Shown here: positions 11,166 through 21,244 of the stretch, in pieces
Numbering within the stretch: position 1 is the first letter of the stretch
How the letters are laid out: each line of letters starts with the position of its first letter
From: Bufo bufo
Taxonomy: Eukaryota > Chordata > Amphibia > Anura > Bufonidae
NCBI RefSeq assembly: GCF_905171765.1
Contig: NC_053391.1
Coordinates: 193,512,559 to 193,576,558, forward strand
DNA: 64,000 nucleotides
Direction: 5' to 3'
The notes under the pieces: generated by a model
Told to the model about the DNA's origin: nothing
The model's input: the letters and a program-made list of their open reading frames with translations, nothing else
Databases searched by the model: none
Position numbers and translations under genes: made by a program

Positions 11166-11238
11166 GCTGTATGAGTAATACACACAGTATTACTCATACA
11201 GCCAATGCATTCCAATACAGAAGTATTGGAATGCATTG
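11166..11238. repeat. two abutting perfect hairpins
   Basis: Hairpin 1 is GCTGTATGAGTAATAC (11166-11181), loop ACACA, and complement 11187-11202. Hairpin 2 is CAATGCATTCCAATAC (11203-11218), loop AGAA, and complement 11223-11238. Both have 16-bp perfect arms and they touch with no spacer. They stand at the upstream edge of the AT-rich repeat that follows. Confidence 0.95.
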
Positions 11239-13217
11239 TAAAGGATTAGACCCCCAAAAGTTCAAGTCCCAAAGTGGGACAAAAAATAAAGTGAAAAAAA
11301 AAAGTTTCAAATAAAAATAAACAAAAACGGCATTTTCCCCAAATAAAATTTTAAAAAATAGGTAAAAAATAGGGGGGAAAAAAAGTATACATATTAGGTA
11401 TCGCCGCATCCAAATCGACCGGCTCTATAAAAATATCACATGACCTAACCCCTCAGATGAGCACCGTGAAAAAAAAAAATTAAAAACTGTGCCGAATAAA
11501 CCATTTTTTGTCACCTTACATCACAAAAAGTGTAATGGCAAGCGATCAAAATGTCATCTGCACCCTAAAATAGTGCCAATCCAACCGTCATCTCATCCCG
11601 CAAAAAATGAGACCCTACCTAAGATAATCGCCCAAAAACTGAAAAAACTATGGCTCTTAGACTATGGAGACACTAAAACATGATTTTTTTTTGTTTCAAA
11701 AATGATATTATTGTGGAAAACTTACATAAATAAATAAAAAGTATACATATTAGGTATCGCTGCGTCCGTATCGACCGACTCTATAAAAATATCACATGAC
11801 CTAACCCCTCAGATAAACACCGTAAAAAATGTAAAATAAAAATTGTGCTAAATAAACCATTTTTTGTCACCTTACATCACAAAAAGTGTAATAGCAAGCG
11901 ATCAAAAAGTCACACGCACCCCAAAATAGTGCCAATAAAACCGTCATCTTATCCCGCAAAAATCATACCCTACCCAAGGTAATCGCCCAAAAACTGAAAA
12001 AATTATGGCTCTCAGACTATGGAAACACTAAAACATGATTTCTTTTGCTTCAAAAAAGAAATCATTGTGTAAAACTTACATAAATAAATAAAACGTATAC
12101 ATATTAGGTATCGCCGCATCCGTGACAACCTGGTCTATAAAAATATCACATGATCTAACCTGTCAGATGAATGTTGTAAATAACTTAAAATAAAAACGGT
12201 GCCAAAACAGCTATTTCTTGTTATCTTGCCTCACAAAAAGTGTAATATAGAGCAACCAAAAATCATATGTACCCTAAACTAGTACCAACAATACTGCCAC
12301 CCTATCCCGTAGTTTCTAAAATGGGGCCACTTTTTGGGAGTTTCTACTCTAGGGGTGCATCAGGGGGGCTTCAAATGGGACATGGCGTCAAAAAAAACAG
12401 TCCAGCAAAATCTGCCTTCCAAAAACCGTATGGCATTCCTTTCCTTCTGCGCCCTGCCGTGTGCCCGTACAGTAGTTTACGACCACATATGGGGTGTTTC
12501 TGTAAACTACAGAATCTGGGCCATAAATATTGAGTTTGGTTTGGCTGTTAACCCTTGCTTTGTAACTGGAAAAAAATTATTAAAATGGAAAATCTGCCAA
12601 AAAAGTGAAATTTTGAAATTGTATCTCTATTTTCCATTAATTCTTGTGGAACACCTAAAGGGTTAACAAAGTTTGTAAAATCAGTTTTGAATACCTTGAG
12701 GAGTGTAGTTTATAGAATGGGGTCATTTTTGGGTGGTTTCTATTATGTAAGCCTCACAAAGTGACTTTAGACCTGAACTTGTCCCTAAAAATTGGGTTTT
12801 TGAAAATTTCTGAAAAATTTCAAGATTTACTTCTAAACTTCTAAGCCTTGTAACATCCACAAAAAATAAAATATCATTCGCAAAATGATCCAAACATGAA
12901 GTAGACATATGGGGAATGTAAAGTAATAACTATTTTTGGAGGTATTACTATGTATTATAGAAGTAGAGAAATTGAAACTTGGAAATTTGCAATTTAAAAA
13001 AAAAAATTGGTAAATTAAATTTTTTTATAAATAAAAATGATTTTTTTAACTTCATTTTACCAGTGTCATGAAGTACAATATGTGATGAAAAAACTATCTC
13101 AGAATGGCCTGGATAAGTCAAAGCGTTTTAAAGTTATCAGCACTTAAAGTGACACTGGTCAGATTTGCAAAAAATGGCCAAGTCCTTAGGGTGAAATAGG
13201 GCCGAGTCCTTAAGGGG
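11239..13217 (-). repeat. long AT-rich interspersed repeat with triplicated unit
   Basis: Units beginning GTATACATATTAGGTATCGC start at 11385, 11741 and 12095, so the period is about 355 bp. Each includes TCTATAAAAATATCACATGA and TCACAAAAAGTGTAAT. The third unit runs into a single-copy part that ends GGGCCGAGTCCTTAAGGGG, followed by TTAA at 13218-13221. A TTAA-target transposon end is possible. I cannot identify the other end or a transposase. Confidence 0.7.
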
Positions 13218-13221
13218 TTAA

Positions 13222-13836
13222 TGGTGGTCTAGAGAGGTCTAATGGGGATCTGGAGAGGTCTAATGGGGGTCTGATTGGGGGTATGGAGGTCTGACTGGGG
13301 GAGTCTAGAGGTCTAATGGGGGTCTGATTGGGGGTCTGAAGGTCTGAATGGGGGTTCTAGAGGTCTAATTGGGGTCTGATCGGGGGTATGGGGGTCTGAT
13401 TGGGGGTCTGGAGGTCTAATGGGGGTCAGATATTGGGGTCTGGAGGTCTAATGGGGTCTGGAGGTCTAATGGGGGTCTGGAGGTTGAGTGGAAGTCTGGA
13501 GGTCTAATGGGGGTATGGAGGTCTGATATGGGGGTCTGGTCTGAGGTATGATTTGTGGGTCTGGAGGTCTAAAGGGGGTCTTATCTTAGGTCTGATATTG
13601 GGTCGGGGTCTTACATGGAGGTCTAATGGGGATCTGATCTGAGGTTTAAAACTGGGGTCTTACATGGGGTCTAAAATAGAGGTCTAAAGGGGGTTTGGTC
13701 TGAGATTGGAGGATCTCATTTAGGGTTTTATAAGGGGGTCTGATCTGAAAGGAAGGTGTTTTTTTTATTACTAGCGCACAATATAAAGGGGTGTTTGGAG
13801 GTCTAATGGGGGTCAGATATGGAGGTCTGGAGGTCC
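13222..13836 (+). repeat. G-rich minisatellite (GGTCTAATGGGGGTCTG type)
   Basis: It is made of variable units built from GGTCTAATGG, GGGGTCTG, GGTCTGATTGGGGG and GGTCTGGA, interrupted at about 13740-13800. The same words recur at 17036-17222 and, in complement, at 43745-43865. Confidence 0.85.
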
Positions 13837-14306
13837 TATCTGTGTGGTACCAGTATTTTCAGGGGGATTGTTTCTGCAGGAAAGTATTGGGGAGCACAGT
13901 GGACACAGTATTGGGGGTGGCAGGATGGGGTTGGAGGATGATGGAAAAGTAGGAAAATAAGATGTCTGTTTGTTAAACTCTGCAGAGACGAGGCGCGGCT
14001 GAAATAAGTCACCATGGTGGTCTGGTCTAACAGGAGAAGAAGAGGAAAGAGAATATCTACATCAGAAAAGAGAAGTCACTGGATGTAAGAGGTATGTGGC
14101 GCTGTATGACCCTGTATGTTCTGTAGCGCTGTATGTAATGTTTTCCAAGTATGTCTTTAAAAGGGGTTGTCCGTTTCTTTTTTTTTGTATGAGTGCTGCC
14201 TTCTCTGCTCCGTTTACCTGCTCACCACTGCAAATGCTATGGCGAGCAGGTGAACAGAACAGAGAAAGCAGCCCTCATATAAGCGCTGCCCTCTCTTCAA
14301 ACAGCT
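13837..14306. other. no gene; MITE edge
   Basis: There is no supported gene. TTAA at 14157-14160 followed by AAGGGGTTGTCCG resembles the left terminus of a TTAA-target element. Its partner may be the ACAACCCC/TTTAA end at 15321-15332, but that end also fits another family. Confidence 0.4.
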
Positions 14307-15158
14307 GGGGGCACAGAGGGCATTTCTACTATTGAGGGGGCACAGAGCAAGAGGGCATTATCACTGTGAAGGGGGCACAGTGGGCATTATTACTGTGAAG
14401 GGGGCACAGTGGGCATTATTACTGTGAAGGGGAAAAATGGGGATTTCTACAATGGAGGGGGCACAGAGGGCATTACTAGCACAGTGGGCATTATTACTGT
14501 GAAGGGGGCACAATGGGCATTATTACTGTGAAGGGGCACAATGGGCATTATTACTGTAAAGGGGCCACAATGGTGATTTCTACTATGGAGGGGGCACAGA
14601 GGGCATTACTAGCACAGTGGGCATTATTACTGTGAAGGGGCACAGTGGTCATTATTACAGTGAAGCAGCACAATGGGCATTATTACAGTGAAGGGGCACA
14701 GTGGGCATAATTAATGTGTAGGGGGCACAATGGGGATTTCTACTATGGAGGGGGCACAGAGGGCATTACTAGCACAGTGGGCATTATTACTGTGAAGGGG
14801 AACAGTGAGCATTATTACTGTGAAGGGGGCACAATGGGCATTATTACTGTGAAGGGGCACAGTGGGCATAATTACCGTGAAGGGGCGCAGTGGGCATTAT
14901 TACTATAAAGGGGGCACAATGGGGATTATTACTATGAAGGGGACACAATGGCTATTATTACTGTGAAGGGGCACAATGGGGATTATTACTGTGAAGGGGG
15001 CACAAAGAGGACATTACAACTGTGAAAGTGGCACAGAGAGGGCATAACTATTCTGAGAGGGCACAATGTGGGCATAACTGCTGTGAGTGGGCACACATCT
15101 GTACAAAACTACTGTGAAGGTTGCACAATGAGGGCAATACTACTGTTAGGGGGTACAA
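14307..15158 (+). repeat. minisatellite, about 29-bp unit
   Basis: There are some 25-30 variable copies of a unit like GGGCACAATGGGCATTATTACTGTGAAGG. Every few units a higher-order variant appears with GGATTTCTACTATGGAGG and CATTACTAGCACAG, for example at 14430-14500, 14570-14620 and 14730-14790. That suggests expansion of multi-unit blocks. Confidence 0.9.
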
Positions 15159-15332
15159 TTTTTTTTAAAGTATTTGGGTTGGGGGGGTGCCAGAGAAAGG
15201 ACCCGCCCTGGGTGCGAAACACACTAGGCACGCCCCTGCGCAGGTCTCAGAGGTGGGACCCGCACTTATCAGACATTGGGGGCATGTCCTAGCGATATGC
15301 CCCCTATGTCTGAGGTGAGACAACCCCTTTAA
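15159..15332. mobile_element. ends of two frog repeats
   Basis: 15219-15238 ends TAGGCACGCCCCTG, a hAT-like terminus (CAGGGGCGTGCC in complement). 15268-15332 has CAGACATTGGGGGCATGTCC and its inverted partner, then GACAACCCC and TTTAA. This is a TTAA-family end shared with 10765 and 31228. Confidence 0.5.
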
Positions 15333-16260
15333 AGCAACTGGCTGCAGAAGGAGCCAGACCAGGAACATTAATCCAGTTAATTGGTTTACAGACCTGTAAT
15401 AGGTATGCAAATTCTATAAATATGGTAGGATACTGAATTTCGGTCCCGGCAAGCACCTATAATAAGCACATGAAGGATAGGAACGTGTACAAAGAAGGTC
15501 TAATAGATCACATTTACTAATGTTATACAAGGCATAAAATTTACCTTGATAGCTGCCCATTAATTGCATAGTAGGAGAGAAGCGCACCCCCTCTAATCTT
15601 ATCAGAAGCATCTACGGTTTCTCTGTGTTGTCTTTCACCCCGTCCGCTCTACACGGTTGATCAACAGAAGCTCCTTTGATCATAACTTCTAATAAATGAG
15701 TTACTCTTTTTTTTTTAAGCAAGAGAAAGATGTTCACTTTGAAGTCTCTTTATTCTGTCTTCTCATTTATGCAGTGTAACCGCAATGTATAAACCCACAG
15801 TGGATTGAGTCCACCGGAAAGAAAGGGTCTAATGTTTCACAATGCAGATTTGCCTATGCACCTGGAAAATGTTTACATTACTATTTTCCTTTTTGCTATA
15901 TTGGCCCACATTTACTATTGTGGCTGCGCCTGAATTCTGGTGTAAATAAATTGCCCGAAATTTGGTGCACTTTGGGAGCACCTCAATTTAGACATATTTA
16001 AAAGGTATTTAAATGAAAAAGAATAATCTATTGTTCCTTACATGCTAAGGGCATGACTTTGTAGGAGTGGGTCACTGGCAGTTTCATGAGAAAAAAGCAA
16101 CATTTTACGCCAAAATTCTGTTGCAAAGTAAGTAATTAATAGGTGTTATGAAGTTAGACTACACAGCCTAGGGGTGCGCTAGAATTATCATCCAGCATTT
16201 CTCTGGATTAGAGGACCTGATTTTCACACGAATGGTATGTTTATGTTTTAGAGTCGGTAT
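15333..16260. other. no gene recognised
   Basis: The sequence looks unique. I see no repeat or coding signature. Confidence 0.35.
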
Positions 16261-16586
16261 TAGTGTTGAACGAATCAAAGTCTACAAAGTGGACTTTGAT
16301 CCGAATTTCGGGGAAAATTTCCGTGTGCTTCGTGGTAGCAAATTTATTTTCCCTAAAATGGTGTAAAAAACAACAAAAGAATAATACTTACCTCATCCAT
16401 TTTCCCACGACAGGCTGGCCACTGCCATCTTGATTGAAGATCTGGCACGAAATGCCGTGCGCTGTGACGTATTACGTCACCGCGCCAGCCGCCATGGTGG
16501 CGTCGTAACGGGCTGTGCGAGAGTTTGCGCCAGATCTTCAATCAAGATGTCAGCGACTGGTCTGTCATGAGCAAATGGATGAGGTA
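16261..16586 (+). mobile_element. hAT-type palindromic MITE, one end missing
   Basis: It starts TAGTGTTGAACGAATCAAAG, the same terminus as at 25385 and 55224. CATCTTGATTGAAGATCTGG and its complement around 16527-16555 form the central palindrome. CRE half-sites lie between the arms (TGACGTATTACGTCA at 16465-16479). The outer right arm is lost. A different element begins at 16589. Confidence 0.7.
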
Positions 16587-16588
16587 AG

Positions 16589-17035
16589 CAGTGGCGTGCC
16601 CGGGGGGGGGGGGGGGCCGTCCACCCTGGGTGCCGGCTCTCAGCGCTCTCAGGGGGGTGCCAGAACAGAAGCAATGAGTGCCCATCAATACAGAAAGAAG
16701 CGCTCATTGCTTTTCCCTTTATAAGATGCAGTGCCAGTGCATCTTATAAAGGGAATACTAGTTAGCGCTTTCATAATGAAAGCGCTCACTAGTCTGTAGG
16801 AGGAGGGGGAGTAAAGCGCTGTGAGCGCTGTCCAGTACTTACCCCATCTCCTGCTCGCTCTTCTCAGGTTCCGCGCTGCTGTGTCCTGGCTGCCTACAGC
16901 GTCAGGACATACAGAGAGCGCACTCTGACCTGACGCTGCAGGAGGTCAGGTGACTGAAGCGCGGGCCCTGAGAAGAGAAGACAGCCAGAACAGGGAGAGT
17001 GGCGGCAGGAGAGGTAAGTGACTTTATTATTTTAC
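16589..17035. mobile_element. composite repeat with G15 run and double hairpin
   Basis: It begins CAGTGGCGTGCCCGG, like other GCGTGCC-ended elements, and has 15 G at 16602-16616. TTCCCTTTATAAGATGCA (16713-16730) is followed by its perfect complement after a 7-base loop. An adjacent hairpin, ACTAGTTAGCGCTTTCA, has its partner at 16777-16793 with one mismatch. The class is uncertain. Confidence 0.6.
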
Positions 17036-17222
17036 AGTCTGATCTGAGGTCTGATATGAAGGTTTAATTGGGGGTCTGGAGAGGTCTAATGGGGGGTCTG
17101 GAGAGGTCTAATGTGGGTCTGGAGCAGTCTATGGGGGGTCTGGACGTCTGACTGGGGCGGGTCAGGAGGTCTGACTGGGGTGGTCTGGAGGTCTCACTTG
17201 GGGGATCTGGAGGTCTGACTGC
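17036..17222 (+). repeat. G-rich minisatellite, second block
   Basis: It uses the same vocabulary as 13222-13836 (GGTCTGGAGAGGTCTAATGG and GGTCTGACTGGGG). It follows directly after the composite repeat above. Confidence 0.85.
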
Positions 17223-17266
17223 TGGGATGAAGCTGTAAATTCCCTGCACCACCATTGTTGCATCCC

Positions 17267-17305
17267 CGGAAGAAGCCAGATCTACTGGCGAAACGGCGTT
17301 GGGTC
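17267..17305 (+). ncRNA. possible decayed hammerhead ribozyme core
   Basis: CGGAAGA is followed by stem GCCAG (17275-17279), a short loop, CTGGC (17285-17289), GAAAC (17290-17294) and GGGTC ending at 17305. This follows the order of a hammerhead (CUGANGA, stem II, GAAA, stem III, GUC). The usual U of the first box is G here, and stem I pairing is weak, so activity is not expected. Known relatives are the short hammerheads in Penelope-like and other retroelements. The match may also be chance. Confidence 0.35.
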
Positions 17306-17582
17306 AGGAGTTGGCCGAGAGATCTTTGCACCATTCAGGGTATGTTTAATTGTGTTCCTTTGTGTTCCTTCCATCTTAACCTCAGTCTCCACAATCGCCT
17401 CTGTTGCATTGTGTTTGGGGCGTTGCTGCTATGAGACTCTGAGGTATGCTCTTTCAGCTAGTATTCTTTTTCCCTGTATTTTTGTGCACTGATCTCCCGG
17501 CCTCTCCTTGGGTCCTGCTCCTCATCTGTGTGTCCCGCCTTGTGCTGCCTGTTTTATAATACATGTATGTACTGTTTATATA
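17306..17582. other. no feature seen
   Basis: A T-rich stretch leads into the TA target of the next transposon at 17581-17582. Confidence 0.35.
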
Positions 17583-18632
17583 CACTCACCTAAAGAATTA
17601 TTAGGAACACCTGTTCTATTTCTCATTAATGCAATTATCTAGTCAACCAATCACATGGCAGTTGCCTCAATGCATTTAGGGGGGTGGTTCTGGTCAAGAC
17701 AATCTCCTGAACTCCAAACTGAATGTCAGAATGGGAAAGAAAGGTGATTTAAGCAATTTTGAGCGTGGCATGGTTGTTGGTGTCAGACGGGCCGGTCTGA
17801 GTATTTCACAATCTGCTCAGTTACTGGGATTTTCACGCACAACCATTTCTAGGGTTTACAAAAAATGGTGTGAAAAGGGAAAAACATCCAGTATGCGGCA
17901 GTCCTGTGGGCAAAAATGCCTTGTGGATGCTAGAGGTCAGAGGAGAATGGGCTGACTGATTCAAGCTGATAGAAGAGCAACGTTGACTGAAATAACAACT
18001 CGTTACAACCGAGGTATGCAGCAAAGCATTTGTGAAGCCACAACACGCACAACCTTGAGGCGGATGGGCTACAACAGCAGAAGACCCCACCGGGTACCAC
18101 TCATCTCCACTACAAATAGGAAAAAGAGGCTACAATTTGCACAAGCTCACCAAAATTGGACTGTTGAAGACTGGAAAAATGTTGCCTGGTCTGATGAGTT
18201 TCGATTTCTGTTGAGACATTCAAATGGTAGAGTCCGAATTTGGCGTAAACAGAATGAGAACATGTATCCATCCTCTGATGGCTACTTCCAGCAGGATAAT
18301 GCACCATGTCACAAAGCTCGAATCATTTCAAATTGGTTTCTTGAACATGACAATAAGTTCACTGTACTAAAATGGCCCCCACAGTCACCAGATCTCAACC
18401 CAATAGAGCATCTTTGGGATGTGGTGGAACGGGAGCTTCGTGCCCTGGATGTGCATCCCTCAAATCTCCATCAACTGCAAGATGCTATCCTATCAATATG
18501 GGCCAACATTTCTAAAGAATGCTATCAGCACCTTGTGGAATCAATGCCACGTAGAATTAAGGCAGTTCTGAAGGCAAAAGGGGGTCCAACACCGTATTAG
18601 TATGGTGTTCCTAATAATTCTTTAGGTGAGTG
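17583..18632 (+). mobile_element. Tc1/mariner element, DD36E (Incomer-like), 1,050 bp
   Basis: Terminal inverted repeats of 29 bp are perfect: CACTCACCTAAAGAATTATT at 17583 and the complement ending at 18632. Both are flanked by TA (17581-17582 and 18633-18634), the Tc1/mariner target. It carries one transposase gene on the plus strand. Spacing of the last two catalytic residues places it in the DD36E group, called Incomer in the literature; the assignment rests on my count, not a tree. Confidence 0.93.
17731..18600 (+). pseudogene. DD36E transposase, stop codon and internal deletion
   Basis: The reading frame covers 289 codons against about 340 for complete relatives. The N-terminal helix-turn-helix region (FERGMVVGVRRAG...GFSRTTISRVYKKW) is present. 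A TGA at 17953-17955 interrupts the frame in RRMG*LIQADRR. A CGA-to-TGA change, the usual CpG decay, is the simplest cause. After the stop the same frame continues without shift. Catalytic residues are Asp in AWSDEF (codon 155), Asp in QQDNAPCHK (codon 189) and Glu in NPIEHLWD (codon 226), with 36 residues between the last two. Only 33 residues separate the first two, so about 55-60 residues, including the glycine-rich box, are missing at about 18264. The frame is kept across the gap. It is inactive. Confidence 0.9.
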
Positions 18633-18634
18633 TA

Positions 18635-19762
18635 TATTTACAATAAAGCTTTTTGGATTTTCATACATACGAAAGTCAGTTTCATTTTTTTGGTGATTAC
18701 CACCAGTACTATGTAGACAATGTGTAAGTACAATTTGAAGCCCTTTCAAGGAGCTAATCGGTGGCCACCAATATTCTGAAGGTGCCTCTAGACCTTCAAT
18801 AGCTGTCATCTGAAGGCTTTCACTCCTGATTACCCCATGCACATACACACTAATTTCAGTAAAGTAGTTATGAATTTAATTTGATATAGAGGAGAGAGCC
18901 AAACATCTGTCAGTGGCTCATCTCCCAGCAGAACAAAACAGTTCGGCTTTAAAATTCAGCGCTCTTGTCCTGATCCTTTTCTCCCCAACATCATCTGTTG
19001 GGGGAGAGCCAGGGGCTTCCCATACACATTAGATGCCTGGATCCACAGAAGATGGTGGGTTTAACCAAAATACTCTAATATTCAGGAGTTTGAGAAAGAT
19101 CAATGAAAGGACAAGACAACCTTTGCTGACCTTTGTATTTCCTCCAGGTCACAGGCTGGCACAGGGGCATCTTCAACAGCTCTCCCTTCAAACAATGTCA
19201 TGTATCTCAACATCCTCAACCCCTGTGGGTGTAACATGAGGTGATCGAGACATTGGGGCTCAGACTAAGGCCATACGGTAATTACCCTTATTTTAATTCA
19301 AAGGTTTTAAATAATGGCCGTCTTAAACAGGTCCATAAATTTATAAGCACTGAATAAACAACCCTACTTTTCTAATGTGAAGCAAAAGCAAGCATCGTAG
19401 ATTAATAATTTATCAGGCAGACGTAAGTTAGCAGCTGTGTGCAATCAATATCAAAATTGCTGATTTACCATGTGCGACACATCATTTCCTACAAAATTCT
19501 GAGCCGTTTCTGAAAGAATTACATCCATAAAAAGTGGATTTTCAGTGCACTCAGTTTGGGGATGTGTTTAAGGGTTGATTGACACAACTATGATTGGCCC
19601 AGGAAACACAGTCTGTTTGTTGGCCAACTGAGGCTCCTCTGACCCGAACTGACTGTATCATAGTATTTTATCATACCATTAGTTCATATCTGATCATGGG
19701 GCTATTGCAGTGGACTTACATCTGTTTTCTGGCCATGATCACTGTCGTGTACATGAGCCTTA
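18635..19762. other. no gene recognised
   Basis: I see no coding or repeat signature I can support. 19585-19760 contains CTGATCATGGGG and GGCCATGATCACTG, which may be a worn MITE pair ending ACATGAGCCTTAA. Confidence 0.35.
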
Positions 19763-20271
19763 AGGTGGTTGTCCGGTATTAGAAACACAGAGCTACTTTC
19801 TACCAAAAACAGTGCTGCATTTGTCCACAGGTTGACTTCAGTATTGCAGCTTAGCTTCATTCACTTTAATGGAGCTGAGCTGTTCGCTTTAATGGTGTTG
19901 TCTCATGAAGATAGCCCCTGTCTACTGTATATGCCCTATGGACCCAGTGGTTTACCGAGAAATGACTGGGCCCTGCAGCAAATTTTTGAATGGGCCCTTA
20001 CCCCCCCTCACAGCAACTTCTTCACAACCCCTTCCTCCAGTGCAACCCCCACTCCTGCAGCTATGCAGCTAGTCAAGATCGCTTTTTTAGACTGGGCCGG
20101 CAGCTGCTCAGTCAATTTCCTACAGTGTCACTGTATATAATGTCATTGTATATACTGTTGAAAGGGCCATAACAATAAAAAAAAATTAGCCCTACTCCTG
20201 GTCTGGGCCCCTTCCGAGTTTGGGCCCCAAAGCAGCTGCATCCACTGCTTTCCCTATAGCTATGCCCCTGT
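19763..20271. repeat. TTAA-family MITE end, then a GGGCCC-rich frog repeat
   Basis: 19759-19880 starts TTAAGGTGGTTGTCCGG, followed by AATGGAGCTGAGCTG-type text, like TTAA-target MITEs. 19950-20271, read in complement, begins CAGGGGCATAGCTATAGGGA and contains TTTGGGGCCCAAACTC and GGGCCCAGTCATTTC. It resembles a CAGGGG-ended hAT-like element. Both are partial. Confidence 0.45.
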
Positions 20272-20469
20272 ACGGACCCCTCTCTAGACCTCTCTAAGAA
20301 CCAGTATGGAGAGTTGCATTGTATGAGTGGTTTCAGCTCTGGTGGATTAAAGCCTTCTATGTAGTAGATGGATGGCCACCATGCAAGGGTATGTCCACAT
20401 GGGTTGTGAATTCAGCAAAAAGGCCACAGATATTCTACCAGAACTGCATCCTTGCTGGCTATAATTTAA

Positions 20470-20677
20470 GGGGTTATGCCATGATTGATTTAAAAAAATG
20501 AAAATCAGGTGGACAAGAAATGAGGAAAAGAACAAACAGCAGAAGGCGCCATACAGATACATTATATTAAATAACTCAGTGGCTATAATACATTTTTAAT
20601 TACATGCAATTACAAAAGTATTGAGATCCAGGTGCTGGTTTCAAAAAATGTAGGATATGTTTTGTGGCACAACCCCT
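20470..20677. mobile_element. TTAA-target MITE
   Basis: It is flanked by TTAA at 20466-20469 and 20678-20681, with inverted ends GGGGTTATGCCATGA and TTGTGGCACAACCCC. It has no coding capacity. Confidence 0.6.
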
Positions 20678-20689
20678 TTAAGAAAGAGG

Positions 20690-21090
20690 GTTGAGCAAAA
20701 AATGGTTGAGCAAAAAATGGAAGATGCCTACAGCATGAGAAAAATGTGAGATGCAATGTGATTGTTTGCTACAGGTATTAGTTTATAGCATTTAGAACCC
20801 TGTTCTTATCTAGCTATCATTAATTCTAATTATCTAAGAAAACCTATGTCAACATAAAAACATTATTTTAATCCTACACTCTTCAAAACAGCAAAGTTAG
20901 ACAGTGCTCTACGTTTTATACTATTAGAATTACCATAAAAAGCACAATTCATCTGAATTTGGCATTTCTAAAGTCGTAATGCTGAAATGTTTATAAATTA
21001 CCTTAAAAAAGATAATGACCTGTTATCTGCTTGCACCTTCATAATAAGTATAATTTAATGTTAATTGTAAACAACACCCAACTATAATGC
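20690..21090. other. no feature seen
   Basis: AT-rich sequence with a short direct duplication of GGTTGAGCAAAAAATGG at 20689-20719. Confidence 0.4.
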
Positions 21091-21236
21091 ACATAGTAAC
21101 ATAGTACGGTTGAAAATAGACATACGGTATGTCCATCAAGTTCAACCAAGAGATGGCAGAGAGCATGGACCGAGGAAAGGACCATTGCTAAACTTTAGAA
21201 ACTAGTTTCCCCCTATAGATCCATAGGTAGGTACAT
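21091..21236 (-). repeat. LINE 3' tail fragment
   Basis: It begins ACATAGTAACATAGTACGGT and continues GTCCATCAAGTTCAACC. The complement of this layout (TACTATGTTACTATAT) closes the LINE tail at 51128-51401. I take it as the 3' end of the same L2/CR1-like group on the minus strand. It is followed directly by a hAT insertion. Confidence 0.6.
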
Positions 21237-21244
21237 ATGACATA

